Shown here piece after piece: positions 22,936 to 34,640 of a stretch of 64,000 nt of DNA. The stretch is from positions 106,151 through 170,150 of the forward strand of contig LSYV01000083.1 of assembly GCA_001584585.1 (NCBI GenBank). Reading direction: 5' to 3'. A program made the position numbers and the translations under genes. The notes under the pieces were generated by a model that was not told the origin of the DNA, made no database searches, and saw nothing but the letters and a program-made list of their open reading frames with translations. Every line of letters starts with the position of its first letter. Within the stretch, counting starts at the first letter, position 1. This DNA is from Gonium pectorale. Taxonomy: Eukaryota; Chlorophyta; Chlorophyceae; Chlamydomonadales; Volvocaceae.

Positions 22936-23921
22936 GTCAGGAAAGTTGTTGCCGGCAGCGGTGAGGGGGCATGTAGACATGGCGGCATGCAGAAGCAGCT
23001 CAAAGCGCGCCCTCCCCAGTCCTGAGCGCCGGAGGACCGGTAGAGAATGCCTGCGTAGCCAGCAGCCTTGCTATCTTAAGAAATCGGCCTGGTTTTGGAC
23101 CCGTTTTTCCTAAGTCGGGACACGGGGCAATTACGCGGGTTTTGCAATTGAAGACTGCACAAGGGCAGGGGAAATGCGCAGATCCCTAGTAATTTGCCCT
23201 GGGATACGCGCCCCATGAACACTGCATGCCCTTCAGCCGCACCCTGTTTCCAGATGAAATTTCTGTTGCGGGCACGTTACACGGGCACCGCCCGACATGT
23301 GTACAACTTACACAAGTCCCTCTTGGACTTCACAACACAATACGAGGCCCTGGCCGATATGACGACACAAAGCAGCCTCTGCACCCATCCACATAACTTG
23401 GCTGACACGCTTGCCCGTCGGTTCCTCACTCGCAATCCCTGCTACACTACAAATTTGAAACCGCGAGGAGGAGGGGACCAAGCGGTGCATACTTGCGCGA
23501 CGTAATGTACGTCAGCAGGTCGCCGCTTCCGGCGGATCTTTGCCACCCAGCCAAGAGGGCACGCCACCTGCTTGCAGCCCACATCCGCTGCCTTGCATTA
23601 GCCAGTGCGCCTACCCCCAGCGCCATCCCCAGCATCCGAACGCAACGTATCCCTTATTTCTGGCGGCGGCTTAGTTGATGGAAACAATACTGCAGTGCAA
23701 AATCAATGCAACGTTGTGCATTGCACGAAACTGTGCACACAGGCCCCTGCACCACCCCCGCTACAACCCCCCACCTACACGCGCCCGCCATTCAAGGCCG
23801 CCGTTTCACACAACGCATGCAAACACTCCCACGGTACTACAAGAAGCTAATCCTGCTCCTCCAGCCCGAGCTCGGCACGCGGATACCAGCTCGCCTCGCC
23901 GCCACCCGCTCGCCGCCCCGC
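22936..23921. other. Downstream region of isocitrate lyase
   Basis: The expected 3' UTR of ICL plus sequence in which I see no gene, repeat or RNA. Confidence 0.45.
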
Positions 23922-26900
23922 TCAGTGCTTGAACTGCTCCTCCTCGGTGCTGCCTTTGAGCGCGCACACCGACGAGGTGCCCTCGCTCACCACCTGACTG
24001 ACCAGGTCGAAGTAGCCCGTGCCCACAAACGTCTGGTGCGTGACGGCGCGGTAGCCCAGCTTCTCCGCCGCGAACTCGTTCTGCTGCAGCTCGGCGTATG
24101 CAGACATGCCTGGGCGGGCCGGGGAGGGGACAAGAGGGGACATTCAGGGAGGGGTGGAGCGGCGCGCGGTTGGGAGGCAAAGAGCGGATGTGCGGCAGCT
24201 CCGGACCATGCTCATACGCCACGTGTCATCGGCATTTGAGAGTGAGCGGCCAATGTCGCGATCGTCATGTGTTGTCACTGCCCGTCCAACCCAAGCGTTG
24301 GCAAGAACGTTGCGCGCATTCCCCACCTTTCTCACCTTCCCGCCTATCCGAGCGTCTGCCACACCAGGCCGCCCTTCGAAGCCCCAGCTGCCAGGCGCCA
24401 ACGCGCCGTCGCCAACTGTACTAGTGCCTGTACCCGCGCGCCCACTCCCCTATACTCCTTCGCGAGGAACCCGCGCAGGCACCCCGCCACGCAGGCCTCC
24501 ACTCACCCCGCGTGGCGTAGTCCTTGGCCAGGCTGAACATCGAATAGTTGAGCGAGTGGAAGCCAGCCAGCGTGATGAACTGGAACTTGTAGCCAAAGCC
24601 GCCCAGTGTCGCCTGCAGAAGCGAGCGAAGGACAGTGAGGGAAACCAGCGGGAGCATTTAACGGCCGTGGGTTTGCAGGGTGTGGTCAGGGGCCTGGCTA
24701 ATACAGGTGGCAATGGCGTCAAGTCTGGGCGTCGTGCCGGCCGCACACACGGAAAGGTGCCCAGATGAGAGGGAGCCCACGTGCCTGGAAGCGCGCGATG
24801 TCGTCGTCCGACAGCTTCTTCTTCCAGTTGAATGACGGCGAGCAGTTGTAGGCCAGCAGCTTGCCGGGGTACTGCGCGTGGATGGCGTCGGCGAACCTAC
24901 AGGGAAGGGGACGATGCGGAGGGGCGGGATGAGGGGCGGGGCGCGCGAGTAAGGTGAGGAAGGGAGCGAACAAGGCAGCGGATTGGGACTGCAGCATGGC
25001 GCACGCAAGGCCGTACATACCGCGGCCGAGTGTGTTATGTATGAGTGTGAGCGGAGCCACGGCAGGATGGCGGCCGAACAGGTCGTTGGCTACACCTGCT
25101 GTGTATGTCATACGCACGCAAGTCCTGACTCACTTCTTGGCCTCCTCCATGTTGGGCTCCGATGTCTCGAACCACACCATGTCGGCGTACGGCGCGTACG
25201 CCAGGCCGCGGGCGATGGCCGCGTCGATGCCGCCGCGCACACCGAAGAAGCCCTCGGCGGTGCGCTCGCCTGGGTCCGCACGAGGGGAGGGATAGGTGGG
25301 GACTCGTGTGAGGCACGCCGTCGCAGCGCCATGTAGCTTGGTGTGGAACGCGGCGCACGGGAGGGAACAAACAGACCGCTGTGGTCTTTGACGTGCCCCG
25401 CCCGCGGCTCTTCACAAGCGTAAGCAACGCGTCCTTCCAGTACGCGCCATCAAGCTGCGCCCTTGCTGGGTCAGACACGGTCAAGTGCTTGCACCAGTGC
25501 GGCTGCATGTAGGACATGTAGGCACACCGCACGCCGCGCAGCGGCTTCCATCTACACAGGTGGGTTACGGTAGATGCCGTGCGCGCTGGAGTTTGGGGCA
25601 AGGCTTAGGTGCTTTTCTTCACCACGACGGCCGGTCAGACCCTCGCAAGTTCTCAGTCTTCCTCGCATCTTCCGACCACCAGCCCAACCCAACCCGATGC
25701 ACCCACCGGTCATGAAAGCCTTGTCGCGCTCGTCGGCGTCGCTGGTGAGCAGGTAGGCGCCCAGCGCGTCCGTGCGCGCCACGATGATGGTGGGCACGTC
25801 CATCACGTCAGCCGCCAGCCTGGCCGCCTGTTCGTGCATGTCCGGGCACCGGTTCCACGGTAAACGCCGAGGCGCGCCAAGTCGGCACCATGCCTGCTGC
25901 ACCACGGCGGGTGCCCCACCTGCAGCTCCCTACAGCCTACACTACAGGCGCCGAATGCCCGGTCGATTGCGGTTCTGGCACACTCATACGTCACATGGCC
26001 AAACACAGCATCCCCTCTATCGTGGCCAAGACTCGGTAGCATCCGGTAGCCATGGCTTGCCTGCAGCTTTTGCACGAACTCGCGGGTGGGCACCAGCACC
26101 TTGCCGCCCAGGTGGCCGCACTTCTTGGCCGAGGCCAGCTGGTCCTCGAAGTGCACGCCGGCGGCCCCCGCCTCGATGAGCGCCTTCATCAGCTGCGGAG
26201 GGGGCCAAAACATAGGAACCGGGAGGGATGCCGAGCGCTCAGCTTTCTGAAACACGATCGCATGGACCTCCAGCGCCTGGAAGCTGCGGCCCTTGGCTGG
26301 CTACCTAGACAGCTGCGCCCAGACAGGACAGAGGCCCCTACTGTGGGAAGGAGAGCGAAGCAGCGAACGGCATGCGCATTGCTGCAGATCGTGCGGTTCC
26401 GCGACGGCATGAAGCCCGATCACGCCGGGGCCGATGCAGGCACGACGTAGACACACTGGATCGACGCAGCATGGCTCACCTCGTAGGCGTTCAGGTTGCC
26501 GCCGAAGCCGGCCTCGGCATCGGCGACAATGGGCGCAAACCAGTGGACGTCGCTGCGGCCCTCGGCGTGCTGCATCTGGTCCATGCGCTGAGGGGCCGGG
26601 GCGAGAGCGGAGGAAAAGGTGAGGGCTAAACTGAGAGGACGAGAGGGCATGAGAGGGCAGCAAGGGGCACGGGATGGTTTCCTATGGAACAAGGAAAGAG
26701 CTGGATCAGGGGGCATGCCGTGGAGGGTGAGCATGAGGGCCGCAATAGGCACTCACACTTCAGCAGCGCCCAGGAAACAAGAGCGGGAAAAGACAAGACA
26801 GCGACAGGCATACCGTACCTGGAAGGCGTTGTTGATGCGCGAGACAACGCGGGGTACAGAGTCCACCGGGTACAGGCTCTGATCGGGGTAGGTCTGTAAG

Positions 26901-27452
26901 GGGTGCACCGAGCAGGGAAAGGGCCAAATGGGCATACTTCAGTTGGATGTGGGTCGCGGTTGCAGGGAAACAGATATCGTTGAACAGGCGGGAATCATGC
27001 ACGTACGACGTACCTGAAGGGCAGAGTTGGCGTCAGCGGCGACTTGCCAGCCTGAGAGGTAGATTGCCTTCAGCCCGGCCGACACCATCTCCACGGCCTG
27101 CCCACCTGAACCGAATGAATGACGATGGCAACATCAATGCCGAATGGAATATGTGAAAGCTATGGACTGTGGGGGGACTGTCATCGCACAAACGGTCGGA
27201 CATGGCATGCTGTGCCACAACCGGGCAACCGGGCAACAAGCAAAGCCGCAATGATCCAACCAAGACAAGAGCCTTACCGGTCATAGCGCCCAGCGCAGGA
27301 ATGTAGGGCTCCGAGTGCAGCAGGCTCCACAGACGCTCAGCCCCGACGCGAGCCAGGGTGTACTCGATCTTTATGGAGCCGCGCAGACGCTCCACATCCT
27401 GGCGGCTGTATACGCGCTTCACACCCTCCCAGCGGTCACCGGTAGAAGCCAT
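23922..27452 (-). CDS. ICL: Isocitrate lyase
   Basis: Ten exons join in phase to 414 residues: 27452-27278, 27105-27014, 26893-26819, 26587-26480, 26192-26061, 25827-25707, 25269-25134, 24896-24785, 24612-24507 and 24109-23922. The enzyme splits isocitrate into glyoxylate and succinate, the first dedicated step of the glyoxylate cycle, used to grow on acetate or lipid. The active-site loop KKCGHLGGK has its catalytic Cys at about residue 175. Other hallmarks are [39 protein letters not shown] and [12 protein letters not shown]. The size and the ending EEEQFKH fit the short ICL type also found in bacteria; the C-terminus lacks an obvious SKL-like peroxisomal signal, so a cytosolic enzyme is likely. 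Two introns appear to use GC donors (after 26061 and 24785). Confidence 0.95.
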
Positions 27453-30203
27453 ATCGACAGGTGGCGAAAGACCGAGTTCGGGACGGAGCGGACGGAAGCG
27501 TGATGCGGAGTGGAAGGCGACTGCAAATTTGCTGTGTCGGCACGGCCGCGGGGGCTTTATGCGTGACTCGCGCCGTTTGTACGGTTGCGGTTTTCTGACT
27601 CGTCGCGCGCTGGAACTGCCAAGGCTGTCCTGGCACGAAGTGCCTCAATAGCTTTCACAGATACTGTATTCATGCAGCTCAACAATGCTCCTGTTGACGC
27701 TGTGCCTGTCAGAGGCTAAGCCCGCACAAGGCATGGTGACGCAGTGTTTCAGATTACCCGTCTTCACCGGATTGCCCGTTTATCCATGCCCCTTTAATTT
27801 TCATATTGCATCTGCATGGCGTTGCAGGGATCGCGGAAACCACACAAGTAACTGACATGTGCTTTCACTGGACAGTTAATTGGCACATATTGAGCGCGTG
27901 ATTTGTACACGTCATTAAGACGCCAAGCAAATAAATGTGAGTCTGACACCGCTGTTGGCATTCCCACGTCCACAGGCCCACGTCCACATGCCACCAAGAA
28001 CCATTCTGATTCCCGCACAAACCACGGATTCTTGTGCAAAAGGGCTTCCTGCCCGCCCGTGCGAAAGTTGCAATGAATGGCTTGAACGGTGCACTGATGA
28101 ACACGCCGGCAGGTGCCGCCAACCGTACGAAAAGAAAACTGGGGAAGGGGTAGTACTCCTTCCAAGGTGAGCTCGGCTTCAACGCAGCAGCAGCTCTCAC
28201 TATCCTCGACAGAGTGGCGATCAGACGAGAACCAACTCATGGGCACGAAAATTTGGAACAGGGGGCCGCCCAGCGAAGCGAAGCTTGTGAAGAGGTGCGG
28301 GCTCCCACTTTCTCTACAGGTTTTGCCGGGTTCGCTATTCCAAGGGTGTAAGCGTCTCTATCTGCCTCGCCAATACAGCGCAGCGGAGAAGGCCAGCCGA
28401 AGTAGTGTGCAATCCTGTTTCTGCTTTCTGTTGTCGTGACCCCATACCAGCGCGGAAAGGGCGCCAACTAGGGCCCGGCAGTGCAGTGTTGAGTGCAGTG
28501 GCGAGCGCTTAGCGTGCCCCTCTCTGTGATAGGCATGCGGTTGGGCAGAATGAGGCTCGCCCCACACAGACTCCTGGTCCTTCTTGGTATGGACTGGCGC
28601 AGCAGCAGCAGCGTGCCTACAGCGCGGGATGTACCGATACGCCTGCTGGCCTTGCGCGTTGGCGCACGGTGCGATTCCGCGCTCTCTGGTAGTGCAGGGC
28701 TGTCCCGTGACAGGCTGCGGCGACACTAATGCTAGGGAAGGCCGATGGCTCGCTTGCTGTAAGCGGTAAGCCAGATGCAGGAGCTGTCGGCGACACTGAG
28801 GCTCTGGGGTGAACTAAGAGAGAGGTTGTTAGCTGTAGGATGGGCCGTACTCTCACTCCTGAGACCAGAAGTCCAAGCTCCTCTAGGAGCAGGCGCCGGA
28901 GCTGAAGCAGCTCAGCCCCTTGTACGCGTGTCTCATGCTGCGGCTGTGCGCTGCCTTGCCAACAGCACCTCTCGCAGTCCTCCATGTTTGCAGCTGCCTC
29001 ATGTTGCCAACGCGCCAGGCCCCCCAAGTTCGTGTCCAGCGCAGGTGTTACAAGGCCCACATACTCAGGGAATGCAGAGAATCCACCCTAGTTACGCACA
29101 CACCCCATCTTCTTGTTCTTAGCACAGTATCGATATTACTTGCTCAGGCAGCGCACAGTACAGTTATAGTTGCCGCCGTAATCCAAAATTGGGGCTTGGG
29201 CTTATAATGTATAACTGCCCAGGATGAGGCCAGGCACAGTACACAATCACATCAGGCGGCCAATCGTCCAATGGGGACAAGCACTGGCGCAATCAGCGCG
29301 AGACATCACGCCGTGATGTGTGACCAATAGTCAGCAAAGGGAAACAGATTGCAGGCGCGACAGTGAGGAAGGGACCTGCCGTGGCAGGAAGACAGGGCCC
29401 TCGAGAGGAGCCACTTTCTTATGAGTGCCTAGCTAGGATAGCATCGATGTGTACAACGCGCATCGACGTACTACGTGACCGCAAATAAGAGCCCACAATC
29501 GCCTCCGCCTCAGTGCCAAGAAAATGTGCAGCAGCCGCACGCGACCTCCTCTAGAACAATGCCGCTTAAAGGGTCATTCAGTCCTCCCCGAGCCACCCGC
29601 CTACCGGCAATCAATCCCAGCACATCACAATTAAGCTGCCGCAGTCGCACGGCACTCCCCCTTCCATCTCAGTATTGTTGATGCGCCTGTGCGTCATCTC
29701 AAGGACGCCAAGGCGCCAAGATTCCCTACACGGACACCAGGACATGTTACGCGCTCGGCAACTTGGACCGTTGCAATGCAATGAAAACTTTTATGGTAAA
29801 CGGCAGCAAGCAGCAAGGGGCGCATCCGCGCGCCCGCGCGCCATCCAGCAAATTCCGTCCAGGCCTGCACATTCCTCCAGCCCGTACCGCCCAGTCAGTT
29901 CCGCTGCTCCCCAGCGCCCCGGCGCCTCTGCATCATGAGAATGGCGGCCAGGTCCCTTCAAGGGGAAGCGCGCCCCACCCAGGGGTCAGCATGAATCGCA
30001 CGCTACGACACCCATGTACGCAATGCAAGCCACCCCAGCCCTTTCGGCCAGAGGTTACGGCCAAGCCCACTTACGCACGGCATCGCATGACACCACAAAA
30101 GCTGGTCCCTCCAGAAACCTCGGCTTCCGCCTCCTGGGCACCGCAGCGCCGCACCCCTGGCCGCCAGGCCTTCACCACACACCACACGGTGGCACGTTCT
30201 CGC
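27453..30203. other. Intergenic region upstream of ICL
   Basis: It should hold the ICL promoter and the TMEM45-like 3' UTR. Open frames on both strands are unconvincing. A short piece at about 28295-28330 matches the foldback-family outer arm in reverse orientation. Nothing else is recognised. Confidence 0.45.
28295..28330 (-). repeat. Fragment of the foldback-family arm
   Basis: GCGGGCTCCCACTTTCTCTA followed by CAGGTTT closely matches the reverse-oriented arm at 34600-34632 (GCGGGCTCCCTCTTTCTGTG then CAGGTTT). Only this end is preserved. Confidence 0.5.
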
Positions 30204-31435
30204 TCAAACCTGGCAGCTGGTGCCGGACGGGCTAACCGTGGTCATGGGCACTGCGGCCGCCGCGCCGCGGCCGCCCTCGGACCGCTCCTCATCCAGCAGA
30301 TTCGCCCGCTCGTACGGCAGGCTGTAGCCGTCCATCACGAGGTACCAGGCGTGGGTTGCCAGGTAGGCTGCGGGGAGCCGCACGCAGCCGGGGAGAGGCG
30401 CGCGAGCGAGCGTCAGGATTGGGCCCTGCCTGCAGCCACCGCGGCCCGCGTGCGCGCGCATCCCCGGCAGGCCCCCAGTTTCCCGCGCGTTGCCCCAAGC
30501 CCTCGAAATGACCCCCAGCGCCGTGTTCGGGAAGGGGTTTCCCACACTGGGAAATCAGGGAATACGGTACTGCAGGGTTCGCATTGCCTTGCGCCCTTGC
30601 TTGATGCAAGTCGACCGGAAGCCGCACGGGCATCGCGAATGTGGTATTGCACCAGGCTTGTTTGGAGATCCGCGCACGTTCTCCGCATGAGCCGCAGAAC
30701 ACCCGGGCGTACTCACCAGGGAACATCACCACCAGCACCAGCAGGATGAGGCCCACGAAGACGACCGGCACCATCTACGAGCAGACAGACGCGAGTAGGG
30801 CAGCAGCAGCAGCACCGTCAGGCCCAGGCACGCACGGTGTGACCAAAATGCGGAGCTCACTGCTGTTGTTGCAAGTGGGACCGGACCGACGCAAACAACA
30901 AGCGAAAGCATTGTGCGAGCGCAATGGCGATGCAGGAGTTTGTGACTGGGCGTGCAGCGGTTGGGGCCTTCAACAGTCAACAATATCCCACGAAGGGCTG
31001 TGTACCGGTACGCAGTCCAGATCGACGCCACGCGCTTCGCCGCTGGACGCTGCACCCACCATGGCCGGCGACATGTCCTCGCCGCCCATCTCGTCCCAGG
31101 CCGGGCGGTCTGCGGATGGCAAGGCGAACACGCGCGTGGTCAGGCTACATGGGCTGCACACGGCGCAATCCGGTCGGCACCTGTGTATAGCGCATCGCAG
31201 AACGAGAGCATGTACGATACCCATCCACCCCTTTGTTCCGCAGCCGGGCTGCAGGCTACCGCTGCACGTACGACGTCATCGCCGCCGACACCGCATCGCG
31301 ATAACACCAATCGGTCCAGGTGTCAACGGCCCCAAACCGCCAGCTCAGAGCATTCCGGACAGCCTTTTGTCTCCCATCCGCCCGCCCTGCAGCGCAAGCA
31401 CGTGCGCGCGTAGCGCCTCACGCGTGAGCATTCCC

Positions 31436-31493
<58 letters not shown>

Positions 31494-33587
31494 GCACACA
31501 CAACTTTTTCTTTTCAACACTCACGTGTGAACATGATGTGCGCCGCGGCGAAGAACCAGGTGCCCTGCAGCAGCGTCGCGGCGACACGGCCGCACGAGAG
31601 CATGAAGTTGCGCGGGTGGATGGCCTCGAGCAGGATGAACACCGCCGTGGCGAGCATGGTGTAGAAGAGCACGCTATGCACCGCGATGTCGAGCGGCGTG
31701 TGCTTCTTGTGCAGGCCCATGAGCAGCGACTCGCACAGGAAGGCCAGGAACAGGAACACCTGCGCGCGGGGCAGGCGGCAGGTAGGTGCGCGGTGCCGTG
31801 CGTGGGCGTTGGCGCGGGCGAGGAGTCAGCAGGGAAAAGAGGCAACGGGAGGTGTCCTCGCGACAGAGAGCGAAGTTTGTGGTGGCGGTGGTGTTGGTGG
31901 TGGAAGTGAGGAGAGAAGGGCACGCAAACGTCGGAAAATGTGACGATTGCGTGTCGCTTGCAGGCTGAGCACGGAGATCGCCCAAAGGCAGGTGTCCCGA
32001 ATCGCACCTGCTGCGTGCCGGGAGGCAGCTCCACCTCCATGCCAACAAGGTCCACAATGCCTGGAGGGGCAGCGGCGGGAGGATCGTTTAAGGGTATAGG
32101 GGGACGGCGCGCAGGGCAGAGTTGGCTGAAGGAGTTGAGCAATGGGCAGCGCCCGTGCGCCGGGGAGAGCGCGCGAGGTGTGACGCACCGCGCCGAGCGT
32201 GCAGACTGGCGATGGTGCAGTGCAGCGCGGGGCACGCACTACTGACGCTCAGGCGCTAGGCCTGGGTTGCACATTGATGCGAGAAATGAAACGCTGCAAT
32301 GAGGGAGGGGAGGCCACCTCAACGCACCTGCCAGGATGAAGGCCGGGTACATGGCCGCGTGCTGCCAGTTGCCGATGTGGGGGCCGTACACGTGGCCGGC
32401 GCGCGGCGTGCCAGCAGGGCAGATAAGGGTCCTGTTGGCGGGGCAGACGTGAGGGCGCGTGATGCTTATTTGAGAGGCCGTCTGCACAGCAGCGGCATGC
32501 GACGTCCCAGGGAAACGCAGGCGACGGATTACTCTACTTTCCAGGTGTAGGGCCCGCCCCAGGACCAAGCAGCGGAGCGATTGCTCACCTCCAGCCGCCG
32601 CGATGGGCGAAGAACAGCTCGATGGAGATTGCAAGGCAAGGCAGAAACGCCTTGCAGACGGACTCGGAGCACGGTGGCAGCTTCCAGAGCGAGTGCGTCG
32701 TCTGCGCCCGGTACTCCTGGCCTTTGAGCCGGCGGCTGTTGAAGTAATTCCTGTATGGTCCCAGCGAACGGCAGGCGGCTGGCGTTATCTCGCGCTGAAA
32801 CACCTCGTCGTTGTGGCTGCGCGAGCCCTTCGAAACCGGCCTAACCACAACCGCCAGGTAACTGGCCTGAGTCACTGGCCAAAATCACGGCGATGCATCC
32901 TCCTTAACAACGCACCGCTAGCGATAAGCGTCACAGAGCACGAGGCGCGACGTGGTAGCGATGCGTACCAGCTGCAAGGCCACCTCTTAACGCGAGGGTC
33001 GCCGCCTCACCTGTAAATGCCTTGCATCCAGTGCAGGCCCCAGAGAATGAAAACAACGCCTGGCAGAACGTGGCCAATCCACGAGCCTAAGGCGGGCGCA
33101 GAACGGTGACAAAGAGCGGTTTTCAGTGAATCTATCGGAACTAAATTTCCATGCAGATGACGAAGACATTTCCTTTCAGCAGCGCTCAACCTCTTGAGTC
33201 GGGTGCGAAAAGGGGGGGGGCGCGCAAGTTGGTCGCGGGAGAGCAATCCACTCATTAGCGGTCCGGGATGCTGTGCATGAGTTCTCTGGTTGCATAATAT
33301 TACAAGGATGGGGCGAGGAGGGACGACTGAAAACCCGAATTGAGCATGGCAGAACATGCACATGAGGGGCTACCAATCATTGGTGCGGAAAGATGTGCGA
33401 AATCACGGCCATCTAGCAGCTGCAGCAGGGGCCAGCGCGCATCCGAAGCTTTCATTCGGCGCACTTGGCCGCACGCCCAGTCGCTCTGAGCGAACTCACC
33501 GCCCTCAGTCATAAGAGGCTCGCCATCGCACATCCAAATGCCGTGGCCATGGCCGTGGCTCGTCTCCATCTCCTCGCTGTGCTCCAT
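30204..33587 (-). CDS. TMEM45/DUF716 multi-pass membrane protein
   Basis: Nine exons keep phase and give about 359 residues: 33587-33500, 33086-33011, 32840-32589, 32431-32328, 32060-32008, 31759-31525, 31109-31060, 30774-30717 and 30367-30204. The order of blocks follows the DUF716 family: GHVLPGVVFILWGLHW near the N-terminus, a FFAHRGGW end to exon 3, NWQHAAMYPAFILAG, a long membrane-rich exon with LHKKHTPLDIAVH and LLQGTWFFAAAHIMF, RPAWDEMGGEDMSP, VVFVGLILLVLVVMFP and a hydrophilic tail. About six or seven helices are expected. Function is unknown; plant relatives are described only as DUF716. The extension before exon 2 is His/Glu rich (SHGHGHG). The exon 3 acceptor could also be a few codons further downstream in the same frame. 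Confidence 0.88.
31437..31490 (+). repeat. (AC)27 microsatellite
   Basis: An uninterrupted AC dinucleotide run of 54 bases lies in the intron between exons 6 and 7 of the TMEM45-like gene. Confidence 0.98.
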
Positions 33588-34164
33588 TTGACCGGGAATT
33601 GCTTCCAAACCGCCCTGCGCAGCCGCGCCGGGCGCAGAGATATATGAAGTGTGCTCGCTACACAAATGACGGCAGCGCGCCGCCGCAGGCTCCTGTTGCG
33701 AGCTTGCTGCGCTGGCTTGCTTCGCTTTCTCGAAGCTCGGCCAGGAAACAGAGTACGAAGATACCAGGAGAGCCAAGGCAAGTTCAATTTATATAAGTAT
33801 GCTCTGGCGTAATCGACATGGTACAGTCTGGAAGCCCCGCAATAAGGTTACGGCTGACAGTGCCAGGCGGCAACGAGCAGCGCATCGCAACGGCAAAGTT
33901 GTTTTGGGCAAATTTTGTTAGCTATAGATTTAATTGCCAGGTCTTGTAAAAAAAGGACACCGCTGTGATAATCCTTGTCGAACCCTTACTCAGCAGAGCA
34001 CCTTCCTGAAGTAGACCCCTTTTGAATCATCTAAGCATAATAGTTGCTGGAATACATACGCGACTCGTTCTACGGCCCTCGACCGGTCTAGTGACCCACG
34101 GGACGGATTGGAAGGAACGTGAAGAAACGCGTGAAACGAAGCATCACATGCAAGGCGGCAATGA
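33588..34164. promoter_or_regulatory. Upstream region of the TMEM45-like gene
   Basis: Relatively A+T-rich sequence in which promoter elements would be expected; no gene was seen. Confidence 0.35.
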
Positions 34165-34640
34165 GGGAGTCACCTGTACGGTCATGCACACCCGAAGGCG
34201 CGACGTTTGGAGTAGGGCGGGCGGGCGGTACAATACAAGGCAGGCGAGCGAGGCGCAAACGAACAGACACCCCTCACCCCTGGTCCTGGACCGGACAGCT
34301 TGATCTTTGCTTGCCATCTACTGTTTTGTGCACGCCGTGTGCACATCAAATACACATCCAAAGGTACGGCCGCCTTTACGGCGGGTTGGTACAAGGTATG
34401 GCTGGCGAAGGCACCGAGCAGGCGGTCCGCACAACACCGCAGCTCAACCGGGACAAGTAACCGTCCACCAGGTGAAGTCCGACAAACCGGGTAAGCTGGT
34501 TGGCCGGTCATTTGGGGGGCGGGACGACCGTCACATGTCTTGCTCTGTACCCGCCCGCCCTATAAGAAACGTCGCGCCTTCGGGCGTGTATGGCCGTAGA
34601 GGCGGGCTCCCTCTTTCTGTGCAGGTTTCTCTTTCCCATC
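34165..34640. mobile_element. Foldback (MITE-like) element, copy 2
   Basis: The left arm at about 34165-34245 contains CACACCCGAAGGCGCGACGT followed by a GGGCGGGCGGGCGGTAC box. The right arm at about 34535-34640 is its inverted counterpart, carrying GTACCCGCCCGCCC, then AAACGTCGCGCCTTCGGGCG and GCGGGCTCCCTCTTTCTGTG. The arms flank about 290 bases without a convincing coding frame. The same arm is found at 22003, 22842 and in fragments elsewhere. Confidence 0.7.

Noticed and set aside
27794..28246. 150-codon minus-strand open frame upstream of ICL
   Set aside because: No domain, no supporting splice sites, and the frame overlaps what should be the ICL promoter.
29763..30749. 328-codon plus-strand open frame
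   Set aside because: It is antisense to well-supported TMEM45-like exons and its composition is that of a shadow frame.
31437..31490. Possible telomeric or regulatory repeat
   Set aside because: It is a simple AC microsatellite in an intron.
30641..31909. 422-codon plus-strand open frame with a run of Thr-His
   Set aside because: The run is the AC microsatellite in an intron; the frame is antisense to TMEM45-like exons.
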